Part shown: positions 1-6,735 of the stretch, piece by piece
Layout of the letters: the number at the start of each line of letters is the position of its first letter
Position numbering within the stretch: the stretch's first letter is position 1
Source: an uncultured Gemmatimonadota bacterium
Lineage (GTDB): Bacteria > Gemmatimonadota > Gemmatimonadetes > Gemmatimonadales > GWC2-71-9
Assembly: GCA_946479805.1 (NCBI GenBank)
Contig: CAMLHP010000053.1
Span: 1-12,492 of the forward strand
Length of the DNA: 12,492 bases
Direction of reading: 5' to 3'
Notes under the pieces: model-generated
What the model saw: the letters and a program-made list of their open reading frames with translations, nothing else
Told to the model about the DNA's origin: nothing
Databases searched by the model: none
Position numbers and translations under genes: made by a program

Positions 1-164
1 GGGACCCCAGCAGGCTGTTCCGGGGTGCCGGCGTGGGTGTGGCACTGATTTCGCCCTTGGGGCCCATCGGTGTTGACCTGGCCTACGGATTCGACAAGAA
101 GGACGCCACCGGCCGGCCAGCACCGGGCTGGATGTTTCATATCAAGGTCGGCAACCTGTTCTAG
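1..164 (+). CDS. bamA: Outer membrane assembly factor BamA, C-terminal end (partial)
   Basis: This is the last 53 or so codons of a gene that enters from the left edge and ends at TAG 162-164. The reading reaches ISPLGPIGVDLAYGFD and closes with HIKVGNLF. The S/TPLGP-hydrophobic-D-Y pattern followed by a final beta-strand ending in Phe is the C-terminal beta-signal of the BamA/Omp85 barrel. BamA inserts beta-barrel proteins into the outer membrane. The skp/ompH gene directly downstream is the classic neighbour and supports BamA over another Omp85 member such as TamA. The POTRA domains and most of the barrel lie outside the window. A diderm envelope follows from this call. Confidence 0.85.
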   Translation, partial: DPSRLFRGAGVGVALISPLGPIGVDLAYGFDKKDATGRPAPGWMFHIKVGNLF

Positions 165-215
165 CTGTTTCGGGACGGTTGGCGGGCCGCTACCTCATCA
201 CGGAGCTCGTTTCGC

Positions 216-767
216 ATGAAGGTGTCAGTTCTCGGCCGTATCGCGCTGTCGCTGTTCACGCTGGTTCCCCTCCAGGCCGCAGCGCTCGAGTCGCAGGACG
301 CGGCGCCCGCCGCCAGGGTGGCGTTCGTCAACATGCGCCAGGTGATGGATTCGACTCCGGGCTTCTCGGCGGCGGAGAGCACGTTCGTCCAGGAGATGAC
401 CGCCTGGCGCGGCGAGTTCCAGCAGCTCCAGAACCGCCTCGACTCGGCCGCGGCGGCCTTCGAGCAGCAGGCCACCATGCTGTCACCCAGCGCCCGCGAT
501 GCGCGGCGCACCGAGCTTCAGGCGCAGCAGGACACGCTGCAGTCGAGGCTGGCCCAGCTCAACCAGCGCGCCGCCGACCGCGAGCGGGAGCTGCTGGACC
601 CCATCCAGGCCCGTGCGGTGTCGGTGGTCGAGGCCCAGCGGGTGGCAGGCGGATATTCGATCGTGTTCGATATCAGCTCGCAGGCCAGCAGCATCATCAC
701 GGCCGACCGGTCGCTGGACCTGACCTCGCGCGTCATCGCCGCGCTCAGGGCGTCCGGCGGCAGCTGA
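216..767 (+). CDS. skp: Periplasmic chaperone Skp / OmpH family
   Basis: A 183-residue protein. Residues 1-23 form a signal peptide: basic start (MKVSVLGR), hydrophobic core, and an Ala-rich cleavage site around QAAA (20-23). The mature part starts with a beta-strand (RVAFVNMRQVMDSTPGF), runs through a long Gln/Ala/Arg-rich helical hairpin typical of the Skp tentacles (about residues 60-130), and returns with a strand (YSIVFDIS). This order is the OmpH/Skp fold. Skp is a trimeric holdase that carries unfolded outer-membrane proteins from Sec to the BamA complex. It lies 51 bp after bamA. A GGAG at 202-205 is about 10 nt before the ATG, so the start is acceptable. Only the exact signal-peptidase site is uncertain. 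Confidence 0.88.
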   Translation: MKVSVLGRIALSLFTLVPLQAAALESQDAAPAARVAFVNMRQVMDSTPGFSAAESTFVQEMTAWRGEFQQLQNRLDSAAAAFEQQATMLSPSARDARRTELQAQQDTLQSRLAQLNQRAADRERELLDPIQARAVSVVEAQRVAGGYSIVFDISSQASSIITADRSLDLTSRVIAALRASGGS

Positions 768-786
768 GCCGGACGCAACCAGATTG

Positions 787-817
787 CAGGCGGTCGCCGG
801 GCTCCGGCGGCCGCCTG
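787..817 (+). promoter_or_regulatory. 14-bp GC-rich stem-loop between skp and fabZ
   Basis: The arms 787-800 (CAGGCGGTCGCCGG) and 804-817 (CCGGCGGCCGCCTG) pair over 14 consecutive positions with one G-U wobble (794/810) and a 3-nt loop (GCT). The element begins about 20 nt after the skp stop and ends about 34 nt before the fabZ ATG. No run of T follows the 3' arm (TTCGGCC), so it does not look like a full intrinsic terminator. It could be an attenuator, an mRNA processing or stability element that sets the skp:fabZ ratio, or a leftover from the deletion of a gene between them. The pairing is seen directly; the role is inferred. Confidence 0.6.
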
Positions 818-851
818 TTCGGCCATCACAGCCCTGCCTTCGGGAGGACCG

Positions 852-1280
852 ATGGACATCCAGCAGATCCTGTCGGCACTGCCGCATCGATATCCGTTCC
901 TGCTGGTGGACCGGATCCTGGAAACCGAGGGTGACAGCCGCATCGTCGGACTGAAGAACGTCACCATCAACGAACCGTTCTTCGAGGGTCATTTTCCCGG
1001 GCATCCGATCATGCCAGGGGTGCTGATCGTGGAGGCACTGGCCCAGACCGGCGGTGTGCTGCTGCTATCCCGCCTGCCCGACGCCGCCGACAAGGTGGTG
1101 TACTTCATGGCCCTGGATGGCGTGCGATTCCGGAAGCCCGTGCTTCCGGGCGACCAGCTGAGGATGGTGGTAGACGTGGTGCAGAATCGTGGGGCCACCG
1201 TGAAGCTCCGGGGTGAGGCGTTCGTGGACGGCAAGCTGGCATGCGAGGCGGACATGATGGCTCGGGTGGTGGACCGCTAG
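852..1280 (+). CDS. fabZ: 3-hydroxyacyl-ACP dehydratase FabZ
   Basis: A 142-residue hot-dog fold dehydratase that removes water from (3R)-hydroxyacyl-ACP to give trans-2-enoyl-ACP in type II fatty-acid synthesis, in the cytoplasm. The N-terminal [13 protein letters not shown] and the block [19 protein letters not shown] are FabZ hallmarks. Catalytic His is H47 (in GHFPGHP) and catalytic Glu is E61 (in VEALAQ), 14 apart as in characterised FabZ. Length matches the family (about 140-150). GGGAGGA at 842-848 is a strong Shine-Dalgarno sequence for ATG 852. In many diderms fabZ sits in skp-lpxD-fabZ-lpxA, where it competes with LpxC/LpxA for hydroxymyristoyl-ACP. Here neither lpxD nor lpxA is next to it. 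Confidence 0.95.
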   Translation: MDIQQILSALPHRYPFLLVDRILETEGDSRIVGLKNVTINEPFFEGHFPGHPIMPGVLIVEALAQTGGVLLLSRLPDAADKVVYFMALDGVRFRKPVLPGDQLRMVVDVVQNRGATVKLRGEAFVDGKLACEADMMARVVDR

Positions 1281-1320
1281 CCACGCCCGCTAGATTGCAT
1301 GCTCTGAAATTGCGAGTGAC

Positions 1321-2349
1321 ATGGCTCGACGTGGCAGTACCCATCGCGTAGTTCGCTGGCTCTGGACCAGCCGCAGGCTCGACGCCCGCCTGGCCCGGGT
1401 GGCGCTCCTGCCGGCTGCGGGCTTCTGGCGGGCGGCATCTGCCTTGCGCGATGGTGCATATGCGCGTGGCTGGCTGAGGCAGGACACCCTTCCCCTGCCG
1501 TCCATCGGCGTCGGCAACCTCACCGTCGGCGCATCCGGCCGCGGGCCTGTCATTGTCTGGATCGCCCGGCATCTCAATGCCCAGGGCCGAGAGCCCGGTA
1601 TCCTGCTGCGCGGCCACTCCCCCTGGCGAGTGGCCGCGTTCGAGCATGCCGCGCCGGGAGTTCCCGTGCGCGGAACCAGTGATGCCATGCAGGGAGCGGT
1701 GCAGCTGGCCAACAGCGGCGCTCGCGCAGTGGTCATGGAGTCACGGTTGCCCGTCCTCGACATCCGCCCCGACCGGATCATCGCGGTGGTGGGCGCCGAG
1801 ACCTCGGCGGCGGTGCGGTGGTCGCTTCCTGCGGGACCTTGGCGCGAGCGGTGGAGCAGCCTGGAGCAGGTCGATGCGGTGGTGGTGGCGCGCAAGCGTG
1901 CGCCGCTGGATGCCGCTCTCGAGCTGGCCGGGCGCCTCAGGCAGCACACCGAGGCGCCCATCGCGGTAGCCCATCTCGGAGTGCGCCACCTGGAAGGCCT
2001 GGTGTCGCGCACCGAGCACCCAGCCTCGATGCTGCGGGGCCGGAGGGTTGTGGCGGCATCCGGCAGCGCCGATCCCGGGGCATTCATCGCCCAGATCAAG
2101 GCAACCGGTGCTGCGGTGCAGGTGGCCCAGTGGGAGGCGGACGGCGACATGCGCGATCACGACGTGGCATGGCTGGCACACGCCGCCCGCCGGGCCGATC
2201 ACGTCGTGGTAAGCGAAGCGGACGCAGTCAAGCTGCGCGACCGCTGGCCCAACCGGGTGGCCGAGCCACTCGTTGCCGTGCTCGACCTGACCTGGGAGCG
2301 CGATGGCGACGCGGTCATCTCGGCACTCGACCTGCCGACGGCAGTCTAG
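1321..2349 (+). CDS. LpxK-family protein (tetraacyldisaccharide 4'-kinase-like) with degenerate P-loop
   Basis: A 342-residue protein with the LpxK layout. A basic N-terminal helix region is followed by SIGVGNLTVGASGRGP (61-76), then a C-terminal part with DHDVAWLA and SEADAVKL (298-305), matching the LpxK VGN-(P-loop) and T-E-K-D-A-V-K blocks. LpxK phosphorylates the 4' position of the lipid A disaccharide at the inner membrane using ATP. Key positions are eroded. The family GGxGKTP loop reads GASGRGP (70-76), with Arg74 for the Walker Lys and Gly75 for Thr. The family DDGFQH block seems replaced by MESRLPVL (139-146). The frame is intact and GC use is like its neighbours, so the gene is probably expressed, but kinase activity is doubtful. 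It may be a repurposed or non-catalytic paralogue. The start has only a weak GAGTGA ahead of it. Confidence 0.7.
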   Translation: MARRGSTHRVVRWLWTSRRLDARLARVALLPAAGFWRAASALRDGAYARGWLRQDTLPLPSIGVGNLTVGASGRGPVIVWIARHLNAQGREPGILLRGHSPWRVAAFEHAAPGVPVRGTSDAMQGAVQLANSGARAVVMESRLPVLDIRPDRIIAVVGAETSAAVRWSLPAGPWRERWSSLEQVDAVVVARKRAPLDAALELAGRLRQHTEAPIAVAHLGVRHLEGLVSRTEHPASMLRGRRVVAASGSADPGAFIAQIKATGAAVQVAQWEADGDMRDHDVAWLAHAARRADHVVVSEADAVKLRDRWPNRVAEPLVAVLDLTWERDGDAVISALDLPTAV

Positions 2350-2397
2350 CGGTCGGCCATCAGGCCGCCCCCGATATTCACCTCTCATCCAACGGTC

Positions 2398-3702
2398 ATG
2401 TGCGCTGACGCAGTGCAGTCCCACCGGATCATCCGGCCCGACAAGGACCACTTTCTTTCAGAGGAAAACCCGTTCGAGGCGATGATGTCGCGGTTCGACT
2501 TCGCCGCCCAGAAGCTCAATCTCGATCCGGGACTGTACAAGATCCTCCGCCACCCCGAGAAGCAGGTGACGGTCTCGATTCCGGTGATGATGGACTCCGG
2601 CGAGATCGAGGTGTATACCGGTCATCGGGTGCTCTACAACACGTCACGCGGACCGGCCAAGGGGGGAATTCGCTTCGACCTTGCCGTGACGCTCGAGGAA
2701 GTGACGGCGCTGGCGGCGTGGATGACCTGGAAGTGCGCCGTCGTGAACATTCCCTTCGGCGGCGCAAAGGGGGGAGTGGTCTGCGATCCGTCGACGATGT
2801 CGCCCGGTGAGATCGAACGCCTCACCCGCCGCTATACCAGCGGGATCATCGAGACCCTGGGGCCGGACTCCGACGTGCCCGCGCCGGACGTGAATACCAA
2901 TGAGCGGGTCATGGCGTGGATCATGGATACCTACTCCATGGCCAAGCGGCACACGGTGACTGCGGTAGTCACGGGGAAGCCGATCTCCATGGGCGGATCG
3001 CTGGGGCGCCGGGAGGCCACCGGCAGGGGCTGCATGTTCGTGACCCGCGAGGCGCTGAAGCGACTCGACATGCCGATCGAAGGTGCGCGCATCGCGGTGC
3101 AGGGATTCGGCAACGTCGGCTCGGTCGCCGCCACGCTGCTGCAAGAGCAGGGCGCCCGGATCGTGGCGGTGAGCGACAAGTCGGGGGGCATTTTCAATGA
3201 GCAGGGGCTCGACGTCGCCGAGGTCAGGAAATGGGTGCTCGAGAAGCGCCTGCTGGCAGGATATCCCGGCGCGCAGGCTGTCACCAATGCCGAGCTGCTC
3301 ACGCTGCCGTGCGAGGTGCTGCTCCCGGCCGCGCTGGAGAACGTGATCACCAGCAAGAACGCCGGCGACATCCAGGCCCGCATCGTGTGCGAGGGAGCCA
3401 ATGGGCCCACCACCGCCAAGGCCGACGCAATCCTCGAGGAGAAGGGTGTCTTTGTCGTGCCCGACATCCTGGCCAACGCCGGCGGGGTCACCGTCAGCTA
3501 CTTCGAGTGGGTGCAGGACCGGGGCGGTTACTTCTGGGATGAGGAAACCGTCAATACAAGGCTGGAGAGGATCATGGTGGATTCCTTCGGCCAGGTGGCC
3601 GACATGGCGGCGCGTCACGGGGTCACCAACCGGATCGGTGCCTACATGCTGGCTATCGAGCGGGTGGCGGAAGTGCACCGGCTCCGTGGCCTGTATGCCT
3701 GA
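2398..3702 (+). CDS. gdhA: Glutamate dehydrogenase (Glu/Leu/Phe/Val dehydrogenase family)
   Basis: A 434-residue cytoplasmic enzyme that interconverts glutamate and 2-oxoglutarate plus ammonia with NAD(P). The N-terminal domain has GPAKGGIRF with substrate Lys88, the catalytic loop [10 protein letters not shown] with Lys124, and PAPDVNT with Asp164. The C-terminal Rossmann domain has GFGNVGS (236-242), then GANGPTT and [19 protein letters not shown]. The substrate pocket pattern favours glutamate over leucine or phenylalanine. Cofactor preference is not settled; VAVSDKSG follows the second strand. No clear Shine-Dalgarno precedes ATG 2398. An internal ATG at 2485 has GAGG 5 nt upstream, but using it would drop NPFEAMM, which looks like a conserved family N-terminus, so I prefer 2398. 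The stop shares one base with the rlmH start. Confidence 0.92.
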   Translation: MCADAVQSHRIIRPDKDHFLSEENPFEAMMSRFDFAAQKLNLDPGLYKILRHPEKQVTVSIPVMMDSGEIEVYTGHRVLYNTSRGPAKGGIRFDLAVTLEEVTALAAWMTWKCAVVNIPFGGAKGGVVCDPSTMSPGEIERLTRRYTSGIIETLGPDSDVPAPDVNTNERVMAWIMDTYSMAKRHTVTAVVTGKPISMGGSLGRREATGRGCMFVTREALKRLDMPIEGARIAVQGFGNVGSVAATLLQEQGARIVAVSDKSGGIFNEQGLDVAEVRKWVLEKRLLAGYPGAQAVTNAELLTLPCEVLLPAALENVITSKNAGDIQARIVCEGANGPTTAKADAILEEKGVFVVPDILANAGGVTVSYFEWVQDRGGYFWDEETVNTRLERIMVDSFGQVADMAARHGVTNRIGAYMLAIERVAEVHRLRGLYA

Positions 3703-4172
3703 TGCGCATCTGCGTGCTCGCCATAGGGCGCCTGCGGACGCACTTCAGGGGCACGTGTGACATCTACACCGGCCGGCTGAAGCGGTACTGCACCTTCGAT
3801 GAGGTGGAGCTGCGTGAAGCCGGCCGCGCTCCCACCGCGGCACTGGAGCGGGCCGACGAGGCGGCGCGGCTGGAATCGCGGGTACCCTCCGGCGCGTTCC
3901 GGGTAGCGCTGGCCCGGGAGGGCACCGCGTGGTCCAGCTCCGAGCTGGCCACCGAACTGGAGCGCTGGCAATTGGCGGCGCGCCCCGTCGCGCTGCTTCT
4001 GGGAGGCTCCAACGGGCTCGATCCCTCGCTTATCCGCTCGTCAGGCCAGGTCTGGAGTCTGGGCCCGCTCACGCTGCCCCATGAACTCGCACGGGTGGTC
4101 GTCCTGGAACAGCTCTACCGTGCGTGGACCATCCTCCGGGGCGAGCCCTACCACAAGGGGCGTTCTGAGTGA
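3702..4172 (+). CDS. rlmH: 23S rRNA (pseudouridine1915-N3)-methyltransferase RlmH
   Basis: A 156-residue SPOUT-class methyltransferase that uses SAM to methylate pseudouridine 1915 in helix 69 of 23S rRNA, on assembled 70S ribosomes in E. coli. The trefoil-knot SAM loop is LLLGGSNGLD with the glycines from residue 101. The C-terminal signature SLGPLTLPHELARVVVLEQ continues to YRAWTILRGEPYHKG, which is nearly invariant in the family. Length equals the usual 155-160. Translation starts at an ATG whose A is the last base of the glutamate dehydrogenase TGA (TGATG), which implies coupled re-initiation. No alternative identity is plausible. Confidence 0.96.
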   Translation: MRICVLAIGRLRTHFRGTCDIYTGRLKRYCTFDEVELREAGRAPTAALERADEAARLESRVPSGAFRVALAREGTAWSSSELATELERWQLAARPVALLLGGSNGLDPSLIRSSGQVWSLGPLTLPHELARVVVLEQLYRAWTILRGEPYHKGRSE

Positions 4173-4174
4173 GG
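4171..4174 (+). promoter_or_regulatory. Ribosome binding site for the SAM methyltransferase
   Basis: GAGG overlaps the rlmH stop codon and lies 5 nt before ATG 4180. It supports this start over the in-frame ATG at 4081, which would sit inside rlmH and add 33 residues unlike any methyltransferase N-terminus. Confidence 0.6.
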
Positions 4175-4179
4175 CCTGC

Positions 4180-4896
4180 ATGACCGAGTGGTTCGAGGAG
4201 TGGTTCAATGAGGCGTACCTCGCGCTCTATCCCCATCGTGACTCCGGTGACGCGGACCGGCTGGTGGGGCTGCTCCGAAGTGCGCTGCCCTGGCGCGAAG
4301 GCTGGCGTGTGCTCGATGTCGGCTGCGGGGCGGGGCGCCATGCCCGGGCAATTGAGGAGGCCGGTGCCCGATGTATCGGACTCGACCTGTCGGCCACCCT
4401 GCTCCGCAGGGCGCGGCTTGTAACCACGGCACCGCTGGTGCGGGCCGACATGCGGCACCTCCCGATTCAACCCGCCAGCATGGACCTCACCGTCAACCTC
4501 TTCACCAGCTTCGGCTACTTCCGCAGCGATGACGAGCACCAGCAGGCGCTCGATGGCATGGCCGCCACGGTTCGGCCCGGAGGCTGGTTCGCCATCGACT
4601 TTCTCAACGCAGAACATGTGGCTGCCACGCTGGTGCCCCGCAATACATCCGAATACGACGGCGGCGAGGTCGAGGTGACGCGGAGGCTTGTGGATGACGG
4701 ACGCTATGTCGAGAAGCGGATCCAGGAGGACCAGGGCCGCTCGTGGCTCGAGCGGGTCCGGTTGTTCTCGGCCGGCGACCTCGAGGCCATGCTGGAGAGA
4801 GCCTCGATCGGGGTCCAACTCAGGTTCGGCGACTATGATGGCGGGCCGCCTTCCACCAGCAGTCCGCGGGTGATTCTCGCGGGACAGCGCGCGTGA
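4180..4896 (+). CDS. Class I SAM-dependent methyltransferase, substrate unknown
   Basis: A 238-residue cytoplasmic Rossmann methyltransferase. Motif I is VLDVGCGAGR (44-53). The acidic residue ending strand 2 is Asp69 in GLDLS. Later come RADMRHLPI (motif II region), DLTVNLFTSFGYF (motif IV region) and RPGGWFAIDFLN. The N-terminus WFEEWFNEAYLALYPHRD is a recognisable cap of a subgroup of uncharacterised type-11/25 methyltransferases. Nothing visible fixes the substrate. The gene starts 7 bp after rlmH and its TGA overlaps the bshC GTG by 4 nt (GTGA), so the two are probably translated as a pair. A role in thiol metabolism is possible from context only; ribosome or small-molecule methylation is equally open. 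Confidence 0.85.
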   Translation: MTEWFEEWFNEAYLALYPHRDSGDADRLVGLLRSALPWREGWRVLDVGCGAGRHARAIEEAGARCIGLDLSATLLRRARLVTTAPLVRADMRHLPIQPASMDLTVNLFTSFGYFRSDDEHQQALDGMAATVRPGGWFAIDFLNAEHVAATLVPRNTSEYDGGEVEVTRRLVDDGRYVEKRIQEDQGRSWLERVRLFSAGDLEAMLERASIGVQLRFGDYDGGPPSTSSPRVILAGQRA

Positions 4897-6422
4897 GCTT
4901 CCGGCTTCATCCGACTCCGCTGGCGGCAAGAATGCCGGCGCCTGAACCCCGCGACGGGGGTGTGGGAACCGTAGTCCTCGACTCCCTGGTCGCGGCGCCG
5001 GGGACGGAGCGCTTGCGGGAGCGCCTGGCTGATCCGCGCACGCTCGTGGTCACCACCGGGCAGCAGCCCGCGCTCCTGGTGGGCCCTGCCTACACCATTC
5101 ACAAGGCACTCACCGCTGCAGCGCTCGCCGCCGAACTGGAGGCCCGCTGGGACCGGCCGGTCGTGCCGGTCTTCTGGAATGCAGGCGATGATCACGACTG
5201 GGACGAGGCGCGCACTGCCTGGTGGCGCGACGCCCAGGGAAGCGTGGTGGCGGCGAGCCTCGCTGAACGAGACGTTTCGGCGCCGATGCTGCCGCTGTAT
5301 CGATCTCCCGGCGGACGCGAAATGGACATGGCGGTCGAGGCGTTCCTCCAGTCGATGCCGGCCTCGCCGTGGATGGATGGCCTACGCGACCTCCTTGCCC
5401 GCACCCACGGGGCAGGCGTGACGGTGGCGGCCGCCTCCGGCGGCGCGCTGGCCGGGCTGCTGGCACCTATGGGAATCCTGGTGCTGGAAAGCACCCACCC
5501 GGCGTTCAAGGCCGCGGCTGCGAACCACCTGCTCGCTGCGCTCGACGCCAGCGAAGTGCTCGAGCACGGTCTTGAGCAGCAGCACGCGTCCCTTTTGGCG
5601 TCGGGCAGGAATCCCGGAATCGACATCAGTCCCGGTGCCACACTCGTGATGCTGGAAGGAACCGCGGGCCGAGACCGGCTGGTGCGGCATCGCGCAGGAT
5701 ATCGGTTGCGAAGGTCAGGAGAGACCTTCTCCCGGCAACAGATCGAGCAGATCGCGCGGCGTGAACCGACCAGGCTGTCAGCCAATGTGCTTCTCCGGCC
5801 GGTCATCGAGAGCGCCCTGCTGCCGACGGTTGCGTACTGTGCCGGTCCCGGTGAACTCCGCTACCTCCCGCTCGCGGCGCCAGTGTTCGAGCAGCTCGGG
5901 CAGCCGCGGCCCGCCGCCGTCCCGCGCTGGTCCGGAGTGGTGGTGGAGGCAGCGGTGCTGCGGGCGATGGAGAAGTTCAACGTAGACCTCAAGACCCTGC
6001 TCGACCCGGCAGCTGATGTGCTGGGACGGGCGGCCGCTGATTCCATGCCCACGACCGTCGCCGACTCGTTGCGCCGGTTGCGGTCGGAGCTCGAGCGCGG
6101 CCTGGGAGACCTGGCCCAGCACGGCGCGAACGGTGACGAGCCGCTGGGCAGGTCAATAGAAGGCTCCCGGCGCCGCATGGAGTTCGAGCTGGGACGGGTC
6201 CAGCGCCGGTACATCAGGTCGCTCAAGCGCCGCCACAGGGACCAGCTCAGGCAGCTGGATCGGGCCCGCACAGCGCTGCTCCCCCTGGACCGCCCGCAGG
6301 AACGACTGCTGTCGGTCCTGGACCTGGTGGGCCGCCACGGCGTCCCGCTGCTGGCCGCCGTCCGGGAGTCGGCCAGGGAACACCTGGCCGCCGCCCTTGA
6401 AGGCCGTTCGGTTCCCGCGTAG
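4893..6422 (+). CDS. bshC: Bacillithiol synthase BshC (putative cysteine ligase)
   Basis: A 509-residue protein. BshC carries out the last step of bacillithiol synthesis, adding cysteine to glucosaminyl-malate in the cytoplasm. Near the N-terminus is VVTTGQQPALLVGPAYTIHK (TGQQ from residue 55), followed by VPVFWNAGDDHDWDEA (FW at 94-95, DDHD at 99-102). These are the two strongest family motifs and form the nucleotide-binding-like core. The C-terminal third (about 385-480) is Arg/Leu/Glu-rich and likely forms the long coiled coil known for BshC. Length is a little under the Bacillus protein (about 540). The start is GTG, overlapping the methyltransferase stop by 4 nt. BshA and BshB are not in the window and should be encoded elsewhere. 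Confidence 0.93.
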   Translation: MSFRLHPTPLAARMPAPEPRDGGVGTVVLDSLVAAPGTERLRERLADPRTLVVTTGQQPALLVGPAYTIHKALTAAALAAELEARWDRPVVPVFWNAGDDHDWDEARTAWWRDAQGSVVAASLAERDVSAPMLPLYRSPGGREMDMAVEAFLQSMPASPWMDGLRDLLARTHGAGVTVAAASGGALAGLLAPMGILVLESTHPAFKAAAANHLLAALDASEVLEHGLEQQHASLLASGRNPGIDISPGATLVMLEGTAGRDRLVRHRAGYRLRRSGETFSRQQIEQIARREPTRLSANVLLRPVIESALLPTVAYCAGPGELRYLPLAAPVFEQLGQPRPAAVPRWSGVVVEAAVLRAMEKFNVDLKTLLDPAADVLGRAAADSMPTTVADSLRRLRSELERGLGDLAQHGANGDEPLGRSIEGSRRRMEFELGRVQRRYIRSLKRRHRDQLRQLDRARTALLPLDRPQERLLSVLDLVGRHGVPLLAAVRESAREHLAAALEGRSVPA

Positions 6423-6433
6423 ACTCGACCATC

Positions 6434-6715
6434 ATGTGGATCTTCGTCGTCGTCCTGCTGCTGGCGCTGAGCATCCCGCTGCTCGGGATCCTGCTCGATT
6501 CGCCCCTTGGCAAGGCGCTCGCCCGCCGGCTCGAAGGCGGCGAACCGGTGCCGGCTGAGCTGGGTCTGCTCACCCGCAAGGTCGAGCTGCTGGAGTCGGA
6601 AGTGGACGACCTCACCCGGGCCGTGGAGTCGCTCAAGGAAGACAACGCGTTCCTCCAGCGGCTCATCGAGGACGCGCCTGCGCGGCAACAGCTGCCGCCA
6701 CGCGCAACCCCCTGA
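6434..6715 (+). CDS. Small membrane protein with one TM helix and a coiled coil
   Basis: A 93-residue protein of no family I can name. Residues 2-22 (from WIFVVVLLLALSIPLLGI) are one hydrophobic helix. A short basic stretch (GKALARRLEGG) follows and would sit in the cytoplasm. Residues about 45-80 show a clear heptad pattern (LTRKVELLESEVDDLTRAVE continuing to FLQRLIED), a parallel coiled coil. The tail is Pro/Arg-rich. The architecture recalls PspB or FtsB/FtsL-type small scaffold proteins, but the similarity is of shape only. It begins 11 bp after bshC and ends 20 bp before murJ. Codon use is like its neighbours and the translation is ordered, so I take it as real. No good Shine-Dalgarno is visible. 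Confidence 0.7.
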   Translation: MWIFVVVLLLALSIPLLGILLDSPLGKALARRLEGGEPVPAELGLLTRKVELLESEVDDLTRAVESLKEDNAFLQRLIEDAPARQQLPPRATP

Positions 6716-6735
6716 CTTCCCGTCGCCCGGCGCTG

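Noticed and set aside
179..934. 251-codon + strand frame overlapping skp and the start of fabZ
   Set aside because: Out of frame with both. The translation is Gly/Arg/Pro-rich and disordered, while skp in the other frame has a signal peptide and a family fold.
2354..2367. Small inverted repeat (CGGCC, 4-nt loop, GGCCG) after the lpxK-like stop
   Set aside because: Only 5 bp of stem with no T run; expected by chance at this GC content and too weak to call a terminator.
2644..3678. 344-codon open frame on the minus strand
   Set aside because: Fully antisense to the strongly supported glutamate dehydrogenase; rich in His, Asp and Gly without family motifs.
4081..4179. Upstream extension of the methyltransferase to ATG 4081
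   Set aside because: It would overlap rlmH by about 90 nt and add Ser/Trp-rich residues with no family match; ATG 4180 has a ribosome binding site.
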